DNA from: CAIWHR01 sp963713275
Lineage (GTDB): Bacteria; Pseudomonadota; Gammaproteobacteria; Burkholderiales; Casimicrobiaceae
Assembly (NCBI GenBank): GCA_963713275.1
Contig: CAVQLG010000017.1
Location: forward strand, 124,001 to 188,000
Direction of reading: 5' to 3'
Length of the DNA: 64,000 nt
Below the pieces are notes generated by a model. The model worked only from the letters and a program-made list of their open reading frames with translations. It was not told the origin of the DNA and ran no database searches. The translations under genes and the position numbers were made by a program. Every line of letters starts with the position of its first letter. Within the stretch, counting starts at the first letter, position 1. This document shows positions 1 to 9,000 of this stretch, in pieces.

Positions 1-1
1 G

Positions 2-987
2 CTCGGCTCGACGATTCCGGCCGAGTACGGAGGGGGCGGCGGCAGTTACGTCGCCTACGGGCTCATCGCCCGCGAGATCGAGCGCGTCGACTCCGGCTAC
101 CGCTCGATGCTCTCCGTGCAGACTTCGCTGGTGATGCATCCGATCCACGTCTACGGCACCGAGGAGCTGCGGCGGCGCTACCTGCCCAAACTCGCGACCG
201 GCGAGTGGATCGGCAGTTTCGGGCTCACCGAACCCGACCACGGCTCGGATCCGGGGTCGCTGGTCACCCGCGCGCACGCCGCACCCGGCGGCTATCGCCT
301 CGTCGGCGCGAAGACGTGGATTTCCAGCGCGCCGATCGCCGACGTGTTCGTCGTCTGGGCGAAGACCGACGACGGCATCATCCGCGGCTTCGTCCTCGAC
401 CGCGGCATGCCCGGCCTGTCACTCCGAAGATCGAGGGCAAGTTCAGCCTGCGCGCGTCGATCACCGGCGAGATCGTCATGGACGACGTGTTCGTGCCCGA
501 GGGGAACCGGCTGCGCAACGTCGAGGGCCTCAAGGGTCCGTTCGCCTGCCTCGATGCGGCCCGCTACGGGATCGCCTGGGGGGCGCTGGGCGCGGCCGAG
601 TTCTGCTGGCACGCCGCGCGGCAGTACACGCTCGACCGCAAGCAGTTCGGGCGCCCGCTCGCCGCCAACCAGCTCGTTCAGAAGAAGCTCGCCGACATGC
701 AGACCGAGATTGCGCTCGGGCTGCAGGGGTGCCTGCGCCTCGGGCGGCTCAAGGACGAAGGCCGCGCCGCGCACGAGATCACGTCGATCATGAAGCGCAA
801 TTCCTGCGGCAAGGCGCTCGAGATCGCCCGCTTGGCGCGCGACATGCACGGGGCCAACGGCGTCGTCGACGACTACCACGTGATCCGGCACCTGCTCAAT
901 CTCGAGACCGTCAACACCTACGAGGGAACGCACGACATCCACGCGCTGATCCTCGGCCGCGCCCAGACCGGCATCGCCGCGTTCTGA
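2..987 (+). pseudogene. gcdH: Glutaryl-CoA dehydrogenase, 5'-partial, one frameshift
   Basis: Acyl-CoA dehydrogenase family flavoenzyme that oxidises and decarboxylates glutaryl-CoA to crotonyl-CoA in lysine, tryptophan and benzoate breakdown. The reading is open from the window edge, so the N-terminus is missing. Visible family stretches are ERVDSGYRSMLSVQ, SFGLTEPDHGSDPGS, KTWISSAPIADVFVVWAK, then KIEGKFSLRASITGEI, the substrate-arginine region ARYGIAWGALGAAEF, RKQFGRPLAANQ, and near the end NTYEGTHDIHALILGRA. The frame changes between positions 420 and 421: one base is missing after the codons for GLS, and the next residues TPKIEGK are in another frame. Both sides are fully conserved, so this is a sequencing error or a very recent mutation. 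The stop is 11 bases before maiA, suggesting one transcript. Confidence 0.88.
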
Positions 988-998
988 GGGCGTTCGCG

Positions 999-1640
999 AT
1001 GCAGCTCTACGATCACTTCCGGTCCTCCGCGGCGTACCGCGTGCGCATCGCGCTCAATCTCAAGGGCGTTGCACCCGAGCGCGTGTTCGTCCACCTGCGC
1101 CGCGATGCGCAGCGCGCCGACGCGTACCTCGCGCTCAATCCGCAGGGCCTCGTGCCCACGCTCGTCACGGACGACGGCGACGTGCTGACGCAGTCGCTCG
1201 CGATCATCGAGTGGCTCGAGGAAACGCATCCCGCGCCAGCGTTGCTGCCGGCGGACGCCGCGGCGCGCGCGCGGGTGCGCTCGCTGGCGCTGGCGATCGC
1301 CTGCGAGATCCACCCGCTCAACAACCTGCGGGTGCTCGATTACCTCACCGGCACGCTGGGCGTGACCGAGGCGCAGAAGGACGGCTGGTATCGCTACTGG
1401 TGCGACGTCGGCCTCGAAGCCATCGAGGCGAGCCTCGCGCGCGAGGGCGCCGCCGGGCGCTTCTGTCACGGCGACGCGCCGACGCTGGCCGACGTCTGCC
1501 TCGTTCCGCAGCTCGCGAACGCCCGCCGCTTCGACGTCGACCTGGCGGCGTTTCCGCGCCTGCTCGCCATCGACGCGGCGTGCCGGGCGCTGCCGGCGTT
1601 CGCCGAGGCGGCGCCGGAGCGGCAACCGGACGCGGAGTAA
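999..1640 (+). CDS. maiA: Maleylacetoacetate/maleylpyruvate isomerase (zeta-class GST)
   Basis: Glutathione-dependent cis-trans isomerase that converts maleylacetoacetate to fumarylacetoacetate (homogentisate route) or maleylpyruvate to fumarylpyruvate (gentisate route). The 213-residue length is normal. The N-terminal thioredoxin fold carries the zeta-class SSAAYRVRIALNLKG motif with the catalytic serine around residues 9-10, then NPQGLVPTLVTDDG and LTQSLAIIEWLEETHP for glutathione binding. The C-terminal helical domain has NNLRVLDYL and DAPTLADVCLVPQL. The ATG at 999 was chosen because the family begins MxLYxxxRSSA. It lies just behind gcdH, and an FAH-family hydrolase follows about 0.8 kb on, fitting an aromatic ring-cleavage cluster. 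Whether the substrate is maleylpyruvate or maleylacetoacetate cannot be told from sequence. Confidence 0.9.
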   Translation: MQLYDHFRSSAAYRVRIALNLKGVAPERVFVHLRRDAQRADAYLALNPQGLVPTLVTDDGDVLTQSLAIIEWLEETHPAPALLPADAAARARVRSLALAIACEIHPLNNLRVLDYLTGTLGVTEAQKDGWYRYWCDVGLEAIEASLAREGAAGRFCHGDAPTLADVCLVPQLANARRFDVDLAAFPRLLAIDAACRALPAFAEAAPERQPDAE

Positions 1641-1771
1641 GACGTCGCGGGCGGGCGAGCGCAGCCGCATGCGGGTATCGCGCTTCGCGGCTCGCGCCGC
1701 CACGAGACCCGACGTCAACTTCGACGTTACGCGCTGGCCCGAACGCGGCGAGGCAGGGCGCTTGGAGCGCC

Positions 1772-2026
1772 TCAGTAGTGGAAGCGCAGCTGAGCTATCT
1801 GCAGCTCGTCACCTTCGACTCGATACACCATGCGGTGCTCGTCCGTGATCCGGCGTGACCAGTATCCCGAGAGTGCATGTTTCAGCGGCTCCGGCTTGCC
1901 CACCCCGCTGAAGGGTTCCCGCTGCGTCTCGCGTATCAGCTTGTTGATTCGCTCAACCATGCGCTTGTCCTGCTTCTGCCAATGCAGGTAGTCTTCCCAT
2001 GCCTCATCGGCGAAGACCAGCTTCAC
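1772..2026 (-). CDS. yoeB: YoeB-type toxin (mRNA interferase)
   Basis: Ribosome-dependent mRNA endonuclease of the RelE superfamily, Txe/YoeB branch, kept inactive by YefM. The 84 residues align along the whole length with E. coli YoeB: EAWEDYLHWQ at the start, KPEPLKHALSGYWSRRITDEHRMVY in the middle (two overlapping blocks), LRFHY at the end. The residues known as catalytic in E. coli YoeB, Glu46, Arg65 and His83, plus the terminal Tyr84, are at the same positions here, so the toxin should be active. Its ATG overlaps the antitoxin stop by four bases (ATGA), giving translational coupling with the antitoxin first. The pair reads against the surrounding catabolic genes. Confidence 0.95.
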   Translation of the reverse strand: MKLVFADEAWEDYLHWQKQDKRMVERINKLIRETQREPFSGVGKPEPLKHALSGYWSRRITDEHRMVYRVEGDELQIAQLRFHY

Positions 2027-2274
2027 TCGGCCAGCTTCCGCCCCACGCCTTTACCGGCACTCAGTTGCGCGGCGGCAGCGAGAAGACGCCGGGCGTTGGC
2101 CGGCGTACGCAGAAGGTAGGCGGTTTCCTCAAGCGCCTTGTAGTCTTCGAGGGAGAGCATCACGACGGACTGCTCCCCGTTGCGCGTGATGATCAAGGCT
2201 TCGTGGTCATTGCAGACGCGATCCATCGCGCTTGCCAGGTTCGCACGAACAGCAGTGTAGGTCATCGCATCCAT
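2023..2274 (-). CDS. yefM: YefM/Phd-family antitoxin
   Basis: Antitoxin and autorepressor partner of YoeB. The 83-residue protein begins with the Phd/YefM DNA-binding fold (TYTAVRANLASAMDRVCNDHEALIITR is the typical pattern, here in residues 5-31), followed by QSVVMLSLEDYKALEETAYLL. It ends in an extended alanine-rich tail that should wrap the toxin. It is the first gene of the pair and overlaps yoeB by four bases. About 17 bases upstream of its start lies a pair of TGTAC half-sites resembling the operator recognised by E. coli YefM, so autoregulation is likely conserved. Confidence 0.95.
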   Translation of the reverse strand: MDAMTYTAVRANLASAMDRVCNDHEALIITRNGEQSVVMLSLEDYKALEETAYLLRTPANARRLLAAAAQLSAGKGVGRKLAE

Positions 2275-2290
2275 GGCGGGGTTCCTGATA

Positions 2291-2308
2291 TGTACGCGTT
2301 ACTGTACA
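2291..2308 (-). promoter_or_regulatory. Predicted YefM operator
   Basis: The 18 bases contain TGTACG and TGTACA, making an inverted arrangement TGTAC-N8-GTACA that begins 17 bases upstream of the yefM ATG. The E. coli YefM-YoeB operator is known to be built on TGTACA cores. This is therefore a good candidate for the autoregulatory site. No clear -35/-10 pair was assigned. Confidence 0.6.
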
Positions 2309-2453
2309 ATACACGTGAAGCATTGTCCATCGCCGCGGCGCGTGGCCGCAAGCTCGGGGTCGGTAGGGCGAAGGCAGTCCGCGCTGCGCGGCTCACTGTC
2401 GGGTTCGCCGCCAGGCCGCCGGTTGCCTTGACGGTTCATCCCCGGAGGACGAC

Positions 2454-3164
2454 TTGAACAGCCCCATCCCGCCGTGGAACCTGCCGAGCGTGCCGGTCGC
2501 CGGCAGCGACTTGAGCTTCCCGGTGCGCCACATCTACTGCGTCGGCCGCAACTACGCCGAGCACGCGAAGGAGATGGGGGGAGACGCTTTGAGGGAGCCG
2601 CCGTTCTTCTTCACCAAGCCGGCCGACGCGGTCGTGCCGGTGGTGCCGCCGGCGGTGGGCAGCGTCCGCTACCCGCTGGCGTCGAAGAACTACCAGCACG
2701 AGATCGAGCTCGTGGTCGCCATCGGCCGGCCCGGGCTCGGGCTCGCGCCGGAGTCGGCGCTGGACGCGGTCTTTGGCTATGCGGTCGGGCTGGACATGAC
2801 GCGCCGCGACCTGCAGATCGAGATGCGCGAGAGGAAGCGCCCGTGGGACGTCGGCAAGTCGTTCGCGGAAAGCGCGCCGATCGGTCCCGTGCATCCGGTC
2901 GCGGCCGTCGGGCATCCGGTGCGCGGCCGCATCTGGCTCGACGTCAACGGCACGCCCCGCCAGGAGGGCGACCTCGCCGACCTGATCTGGGACGTGCCGC
3001 ACACGCTCGCGTTCCTCTCGCGGTACTACGAACTCCTGCCGGGCGACCTCGTCTTCACCGGGACGCCGGCCGGTGTCTCGGCGGTCGTCCCGGGCGATCG
3101 CCTCGTCGGCGGGATCGACGGTCTGGGGTCGCTGTCCATCGTGATCGCGGCGCCGCGCGCGTGA
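2454..3164 (+). CDS. Fumarylacetoacetate hydrolase family protein (probable fumarylpyruvate hydrolase)
   Basis: FAH-superfamily C-C bond hydrolase acting on 2,4-dioxo acids, most likely fumarylpyruvate or a related ring-cleavage product. The 236-residue size fits the short single-domain branch. Visible motifs: IYCVGRNYAEHAKEM at residues 27-41, PPFFFTKPADAVVP, then the metal-binding NYQHEIELVVAIG block with Glu ligands, GYAVGLDMTRRDLQ, KSFAESAPIGP and the C-terminal GDLVFTGTPAGVSAVVPGD. The start is a TTG at 2454, five bases after a good GGAGG, and no ATG fits better. Its stop overlaps the GTG of the next gene by four bases. Together with maiA it could make the isomerase-hydrolase pair of gentisate or homogentisate degradation; the dioxygenase is not in the window. 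Confidence 0.85.
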   Translation: MNSPIPPWNLPSVPVAGSDLSFPVRHIYCVGRNYAEHAKEMGGDALREPPFFFTKPADAVVPVVPPAVGSVRYPLASKNYQHEIELVVAIGRPGLGLAPESALDAVFGYAVGLDMTRRDLQIEMRERKRPWDVGKSFAESAPIGPVHPVAAVGHPVRGRIWLDVNGTPRQEGDLADLIWDVPHTLAFLSRYYELLPGDLVFTGTPAGVSAVVPGDRLVGGIDGLGSLSIVIAAPRA

Positions 3165-4006
3165 TTGCGTTCACGCCCGCGTTCGTCGAGCGCGAGTACA
3201 ACAATCGCGCGGCCTGCCCCGACCATCCGTGGTGGTTCGCCGAGTATGCGCGGCGGTCGGCGGCGGCGTACGCGCAGCTTCTCGTGCGCCGGGACCTGCG
3301 CTACGGTGCCGGGGCGAAGGAGACGCTGGACCTCTTCCTGCCGCAGGGAGCCGCGCGCGGCACCTTCGTGTTCCTCCACGGCGGCTACTGGCGCGCGCTC
3401 GACAAGTCCGATTTCGCCTTCGTGGCCGCCCCGTTCGTCGCGCAGGGGGTGGCGGTGGCGAACGTCAACTACGACCTCTGTCCCGAAGTCGCCGTCGCCG
3501 ACATCGTCGCCGAGTGCGTGCGCGCCGTCGGCTGGATCGCGCGCGAGGGCGCGCGGCACGGCGCCGACGCCCGCCGGCTCGTGGTGGGCGGCCATTCGGC
3601 CGGCGGCCACCTCGCGGCCATGATGCTGTGCACCGACTGGCGGGCGCAGGGCTTTGCCGGACCGCCGCTGCACGCGGCCGTCACGCTGTCGGGTCTGCAC
3701 GACTTGACGCCGCTGCCGCTGTTCTCCTTCAACGCCGACCTGCGGCTGGACGAAGACACCGCCCGGGCGCTCTCGCCGGCGCTGCTGCCGGTGACGATGG
3801 TCGCTCCGCTGATCGTGGCGGTCGGCGGCGCGGAGACCGGGGAGTTCCTGCGGCAGGCGCGGCTCCTGTGGGAGATCTGGCCCGCGCACCGTCCCGCGGG
3901 GGCCGCCGGCCCGCTGGTGCTGCCCGGCAAGCACCACTTCAGCGTCGTCGCCGACTGGGCCGACCCGGACAGCGAGCTCACCCGCTCGACGCTGGCGCTG
4001 CTCTGA
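3161..4006 (+). CDS. Alpha/beta hydrolase, kynurenine-formamidase-like
   Basis: Serine hydrolase of the alpha/beta fold, 281 residues, most like bacterial arylformamidases of the esterase type. It has the oxyanion-hole motif FLHGGYWRALDKSDFAFVA around residue 70 and the nucleophile elbow GGHSAGGHLAAMM around residue 147. A late catalytic His lies in LPGKHHFSVV. The opening NNRAACPDHPWWFAEYARRS resembles formamidases that hydrolyse N-formylkynurenine. The GTG start at 3161 overlaps the preceding stop by four bases, so it is translationally coupled to the FAH-family gene. With glutaryl-CoA dehydrogenase nearby a role in tryptophan/kynurenine breakdown is attractive, but the substrate is inferred, not shown. 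Confidence 0.8.
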   Translation: MIAFTPAFVEREYNNRAACPDHPWWFAEYARRSAAAYAQLLVRRDLRYGAGAKETLDLFLPQGAARGTFVFLHGGYWRALDKSDFAFVAAPFVAQGVAVANVNYDLCPEVAVADIVAECVRAVGWIAREGARHGADARRLVVGGHSAGGHLAAMMLCTDWRAQGFAGPPLHAAVTLSGLHDLTPLPLFSFNADLRLDEDTARALSPALLPVTMVAPLIVAVGGAETGEFLRQARLLWEIWPAHRPAGAAGPLVLPGKHHFSVVADWADPDSELTRSTLALL

Positions 4007-4046
4007 AACCTCGCGGCCGTTCGCGCTGCGCCCGCGTCACGGCCCG

Positions 4047-4102
4047 TTGACAACTGACTCGCAGTCAGTTATTGTTTCCGTATAAATGACCGTTGGTCAG
4101 TT
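4047..4102 (+). promoter_or_regulatory. Promoter with two TetR operators
   Basis: TTGACA at 4047-4052 and TATTGT at 4070-4075, 17 bases apart, form a strong sigma-70 promoter. The spacer is filled by a perfect inverted repeat, AACTGACT-CGC-AGTCAGTT (4052-4070). A second site of the same 8-3-8 geometry, AAATGACC-GTT-GGTCAGTT (4084-4102), lies just after the likely transcription start. Their centres are 32 bases apart, about three helical turns. The layout fits autorepression by the TetR protein encoded immediately downstream, with the pump genes on the same transcript. Confidence 0.75.
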
Positions 4103-4124
4103 GACGGCGAGGTGGAGCGTTTCG

Positions 4125-4826
4125 ATGGTCATTCGGCAGCGCGCGATTCAAGCCGAGGACAAGCAGGAGCGGCACGCGGCGATTCTCGACGCGGCCGCGC
4201 GGCTGCTCGCCCGCGGCCCGGACCGCCTGGCCAGCGTCGCCGAGGTCGCCGACGAGGCGGGCCTCGCCAAGGGCACCGTCTACCTCTACTTCCCGAGCAA
4301 GGAGGAACTGCTGCTCGCGCTGCACGAGCGTGCCATCGACGGGTTCTTTCGCGACGTGATTGCGCGGGTCGAGGATGCTTCGCCGCTCGCCATCGACGAC
4401 ATGCTGGCGTTGACGCGCCTCCACATCGTCGCCGCGCCGCTGTTCCTCAAGCTCGCCGCGCGCTGCTTCGGCATGATGGCCCACGGCATCCCGGCGGAGG
4501 CGGCGGCCGCGTTCAAGCAGCGCATGGCGGTGCGATTGACCCGCGCTGGCGCCGGCATCGAGCGCCACTTCCGGGAGCTCGCGCCGGGCGACGGAGTGGC
4601 GTTGCTGCGCCGCAGCTACGCGTTGATCATGGGCCTGTGGATGATGTCCGACGCGCCCGGCGTAACTTCGCTCTGCGCCGGCGCCGAAGGTGCCGCCGTC
4701 CCGGCACTGGCCGTCGATCCCTTCCCGGTCGAGCTCGACCGCGCGTTGCGCGCCCTGTGGCAGGGGACGCTGGGTGCCGTGGCGCGTGCCACGGCGGGCG
4801 CGACGACGGGCGCCCCGTATCCGTAG
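4125..4826 (+). CDS. TetR/AcrR-family repressor of the adjacent efflux pump
   Basis: TetR-type transcriptional repressor, 233 residues. The N-terminal helix-turn-helix is clear: ERHAAILDAAARLLARG, then VAEVADEAGLAKGTVYLYF and SKEELLLALHERAID. The rest is a divergent helical ligand-binding domain. The ATG at 4125 is preferred over the in-frame ATG at 4086 because it follows a GAGGTGGAG ribosome site at 4109-4117 and because 4086 lies inside the second operator. The gene is followed after nine bases by the membrane fusion protein gene, so regulator and pump form one operon. Drugs or aromatic compounds that bind such regulators usually induce the pump; the inducer here is unknown. Confidence 0.92.
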   Translation: MVIRQRAIQAEDKQERHAAILDAAARLLARGPDRLASVAEVADEAGLAKGTVYLYFPSKEELLLALHERAIDGFFRDVIARVEDASPLAIDDMLALTRLHIVAAPLFLKLAARCFGMMAHGIPAEAAAAFKQRMAVRLTRAGAGIERHFRELAPGDGVALLRRSYALIMGLWMMSDAPGVTSLCAGAEGAAVPALAVDPFPVELDRALRALWQGTLGAVARATAGATTGAPYP

Positions 4827-4835
4827 CTGCCGGTC

Positions 4836-5954
4836 ATGGCCCATCCGCTCGTTCTCGTCGTCCTGCTCGTTGCCTCGCTCGCGCTCGGGGCCTGCCAGAA
4901 GCAGGAGGCCGTGCCGCCGGCGATCCAGCCGGTGCTGCTCGCCCGCGTGAAGGCGGGCAGCGCCGAGACCGCCGCCGTGTTCGCCGGCGAAGTCAAGCCG
5001 CGGCACGAAACCGACCTCGCGTTCCGGATCGGCGGCAAGGTCGTCGTGCGTGCGGTCGACATCGGCAGCCGGGTCCGCAAGGGCCAGATGCTCGCCCGGC
5101 TGGACCCGGCCGACGTGGGCTTGCAGGCCGACGCGGCCAAGGCGGCGGTGGCCGCGGCGGAAGCCGAGCACACGTTCGCGACAACCGAGTTCGAGCGCTA
5201 CCAGCACTTGTACGGCGAGAAGTTCGTCAGTGCGAGCGCGCTGGAGCAGAAGCGCAACGTGTTCAACGCGAGCCGCGCCCGGCTCGACCAGGCGCGCGCG
5301 CAGCTCTCGGTGACGCAGAACCAGGCCAACTATGCGACGCTGGTCGCGCCGGACAACGGCGTGATCACCGCCGTCACCGTCGAGGCCGGGCAGGTCGTCG
5401 CCTCCGGGCAGGCGGTCTTCAAGCTCGCCCGCGAGGAGGAGCGCGAGGTCGCGATCAGCGTTCCCGAGCACCGCCTGCGCGAGCTCGAGCGCGCGCGGGA
5501 GATCGGCGTCTTCCTGTGGGCGAACCCGCAGAAGGTCTACCCGGCACGGGTCCGGGAGGTCTCGCCCGCCGTCGACCCGGTGACGCGCACCTTCGCCGTG
5601 CGCGTCTCGATCCTCGACCGCGATCCGGCGATCCAGTGGGGCATGACCGCGAACGTGGGCCTGCGCGGCGCGGGGGCCGCGAACGCCGTCCTGATTCCGC
5701 TGCCGGCGCTGTATCGGCGCGACACCGACCCCGCGGTCTGGGTCTACGACGCCGCGTCGCGCCAGGTCACGCTGCGGCCGGTCACGATCGCGCAGTTCCG
5801 CGAGGACGGCGTCGTCGTCGCCTCGGGGCTCGCCGACGGGGAGTGGATCGTCGCCGCCGGGGTGCAGAAGCTGCACCCGGGGCAGACGGTGCGCCCGTAC
5901 GAGGGCGGCGCGAGCGCCGAGACGCCTGCGGCCGCGGCCCCGGCGAAATCCTGA
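4836..5954 (+). CDS. RND efflux periplasmic adaptor (membrane fusion lipoprotein)
   Basis: Periplasmic adaptor subunit linking the inner-membrane RND pump to an outer-membrane channel, 372 residues. A lipoprotein signal ends in LALGAC with Cys20 as the lipidation site. The lipoyl-like half is seen in GKVVVRAVDIGSRVRKGQMLARLDPADV, a long alpha-hairpin follows (about residues 95-160), and the second half-lipoyl is YATLVAPDNGVITAVTVEAGQVV. Beta-barrel and membrane-proximal parts continue to the end, with the family phrase VTRTFAVRVSI. It sits between the TetR gene and the pump gene; no outer-membrane factor gene is present, so a channel encoded elsewhere must be used. Confidence 0.93.
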   Translation: MAHPLVLVVLLVASLALGACQKQEAVPPAIQPVLLARVKAGSAETAAVFAGEVKPRHETDLAFRIGGKVVVRAVDIGSRVRKGQMLARLDPADVGLQADAAKAAVAAAEAEHTFATTEFERYQHLYGEKFVSASALEQKRNVFNASRARLDQARAQLSVTQNQANYATLVAPDNGVITAVTVEAGQVVASGQAVFKLAREEEREVAISVPEHRLRELERAREIGVFLWANPQKVYPARVREVSPAVDPVTRTFAVRVSILDRDPAIQWGMTANVGLRGAGAANAVLIPLPALYRRDTDPAVWVYDAASRQVTLRPVTIAQFREDGVVVASGLADGEWIVAAGVQKLHPGQTVRPYEGGASAETPAAAAPAKS

Positions 5955-6040
5955 CGCGGGCGCTCGAGCATGGTCTCCTGCCGCAACGTGGTACCGGCGC
6001 GCTGCGCTGCACTGCGCGCTGAGCGCGATCCTTGCCGACG

Positions 6041-9000
6041 ATGAATCCGGTCGACCCGAAGCCTGCGGCCTCGCGCTTCAACCTCTCCGAGTGGGCGCTC
6101 AACCACCGGCCGCTCGTGTTCTATCTCATCGCCGTCTGCACCTTGATGGGCGTGCTGTCCTACGGGCGCCTGGGGCAGTCCGAGGATCCGCCCTACACGT
6201 TCAAGGTCATGGTCGTGAAGACAAACTGGCCCGGCGCCGCGGCCCGCGAGGTGGAGCAGCAGGTCACCGACCGGATCGAGCGCAAGCTGCAGGAGGTGCC
6301 GCACGTCGACTGGATCAAGAGCTACTCGCGGCCGGGCGAGTCGCTGGTGTTCTTTTCCGTCCGCGACTCGATGCCCGCGCGCGAGGTGCCCGAGATCTTC
6401 TATCAGGTGAGGAAGCGGGTGGGCGACATGCGCCACACGCTGCCGGCGGGAATCCAGGGACCGTACTTCAACGACGAGTTCGGCGACACCTACACCAACA
6501 TCTATGCGCTGACCGGCGAGGGGTTCGGCTACCGGGAGCTCAAGGAACTCGGCGACCGGATGCGGGCGGAGCTGCTGCGCGTACCGGGTGTCGCCAAGGT
6601 GGACTTCATCGGCGAGCAGGACGAGAAGATCTTCGTCGAGTTCTCCAACAGCAAGCTCGCAACCCTCGGCGTCGAGCCGGCGCAGATCTTCGCCACGCTG
6701 TCGGCGCAGAACGCCGTCGCCGCCGCGGGCGTGTTCGAGACCGCCGCCGACCGCGTCTACCTGCGGCCGAGCGGCGCGTTCGGCAGCGTCGAGGCCATCC
6801 GCGACATCGCCATCCGCGCCAACAACCGGGTGTTCCGCCTGGGCGACATCGCGACCGTCACGCGCGGCTACGTCGACCCCCCGCTGCAGAAGATGCGCTT
6901 CCACGGGCGCGAGGCGCTGGGCATCGGGATCACGATGGCCATGGGCGGCGACGTGATCGAGCTCGGCCGCGCCCTCGACGCCGAGGTGAAGCGCATCGGC
7001 GCCGAGCTGCCCGCGGGGCTCGAGATCGGGGCGGTCGCCAGCATGCCGCAGGCGGTGCAGCGCTCGGTCAACGAATTTGCGCGCTCGCTCGCCGAGGCGG
7101 TGATCATCGTGCTGGCCGTGTCGCTGGTGAGCCTGGGCCTGCGCACCGGACTCGTCGTCGCGATCTCGATTCCGCTGGTGCTCGCGATCACGTTCACGTG
7201 CATGTGGCTTCTCGACATCGGGCTGCACAAGATCTCGCTCGGCGCGCTGGTCCTGTCGCTGGGGCTGCTGGTCGACGACGCGATCATCGCGGTCGAGATG
7301 ATGGCGATCAAGCTGGAGCAGGGGTTCGACCGCGTCCGCGCGGCGAGCTTCGCCTACACCAGCACCGCGTTCCCGATGCTCACCGGGACGTTGATCACCG
7401 TCGCCGGTTTTCTCCCGATCGCCACCGCCCGCAGCGGCACCGGCGAATACACGCGGTCGATCTTCCAGGTGTCGGCGATCGCGCTCCTCGCCTCCTGGGT
7501 GGTCGCGGTGATCGTGATTCCCTACCTTGGGTATCGCCTGCTTCCCGACCGGCGGGCCGCGCACGGCCCCTCGCTTGCCGAGCGCGCCTACGCCCGACTG
7601 CGCCGGCGCTCGCCGCCCGCCGCGGCGGTCGTCGACCACGGCGATCCGGAGGCCGTCTACCGGACGCCGTTCTACCGCTGGCTGCGCGGGCAGGTCGAGT
7701 GGGCGGTGGCGCACCGCGCGTTCGTCGTCGGCGCCACGCTGCTGGCCTTCGCGGGCGCGCTCGCCGCGTTCCGCACCGTGCCGCAGCAGTTCTTCCCCGC
7801 GTCGGCGCGGCCCGAGCTGCTCGTCGATTTGCGCTTGCCCGAAGGGAGCTCGTTCGCCGCGACGCTGGCCGAGGCCAGGAAGCTGGAGGCGATCCTCGAG
7901 CGCGAGCCCGGCGTGCTGAGCTACGTCGCCTACGTCGGCTCGGGCAGCCCGCGCTTCTACCTGCCGCTCGACCAGCAGCTGCAGCAGTCGCAGTTTGCGC
8001 AGTTCGTGCTGATCGCGAAGGACAACCGGGAGCGCGAGCGCCTGCGCGCGCGGCTGCTGCACCTGTTCCAGGTCGACTTCCCGGCGCTGCGCGGGCGCGT
8101 GTCGAGACTCGAGAACGGGCCGCCGGTCGGGTTCCCGGTGCAGTTCCGGGTATCGGGCGAGGACATCGCGCGGGTGCGCGCGATCGCCCGGGAGGTGGCG
8201 GCGGTGATGCGCGCCGATCCGGCGGCCGCCAACGTGCAGTTCGACTGGGACGAGCCGACCAAGGTGGTGCGCCTCGACATCGACCAGAACAAGGCGCGGT
8301 TACTGGGCCTGTCGACGCAGGAGGTCGCGGCGTTTCTCAACAATTCGGTGTCCGGCGTCACCGTCACCGCGTATCGGGAACGCGACCGGCAGATCGACGT
8401 CGTGATCCGCGGTGCGCAGCACGAGCGCGTGGCGCTTTCCGCGCTGGCGGACCTCGCGGTGCCGGCGAAGAACGGCCGGGCGGTGCCGGTCACGCAGATC
8501 GCCGACATCCGTTACGAGCAGGAGGAGGGCATCGTCTGGCGCCGCAACCGGCTGCCGACGGTGACCGTCCGGACCGACCTCCTCGGCGACGCGCAGGGTC
8601 CCGACGTCACCCACCGCCTCGAGCCCCGGGTCGAGGCCCTGCGGGCGACGCTGCCGTTCGGCTACCGGATCGAGGCGGGCGGCGCGATCGAGGATTCGCA
8701 GAAAGGCCAGAAGTCGATCGTGGCCGGCGTTCCGCTGCTGGTCTTCTCGGTGCTGACGCTGCTCATGCTGCAGCTCAAGAGCCTGGCGCGGACGACGCTG
8801 GTCGTGCTGACGGCGCCGCTCGGCCTCATCGGCGTCGTCGCCGCGCTGCTCGCCTTCGGCAAGCCGTTCGGGTTCGTCGCCATGCTCGGCACGATCGCGC
8901 TGTCCGGGATCATCATGCGCAACTCGGTGATCCTGGTCGACCAGATCGAGCGGGACATCGCCCAGGGCCACGCCGCCTGGGACGCGATCGTCGGGGCGAC

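Noticed and set aside
5744..8062. 772-codon minus-strand reading opposite the RND pump
   Set aside because: Shadow of the pump gene; no family motif and no ribosome site.
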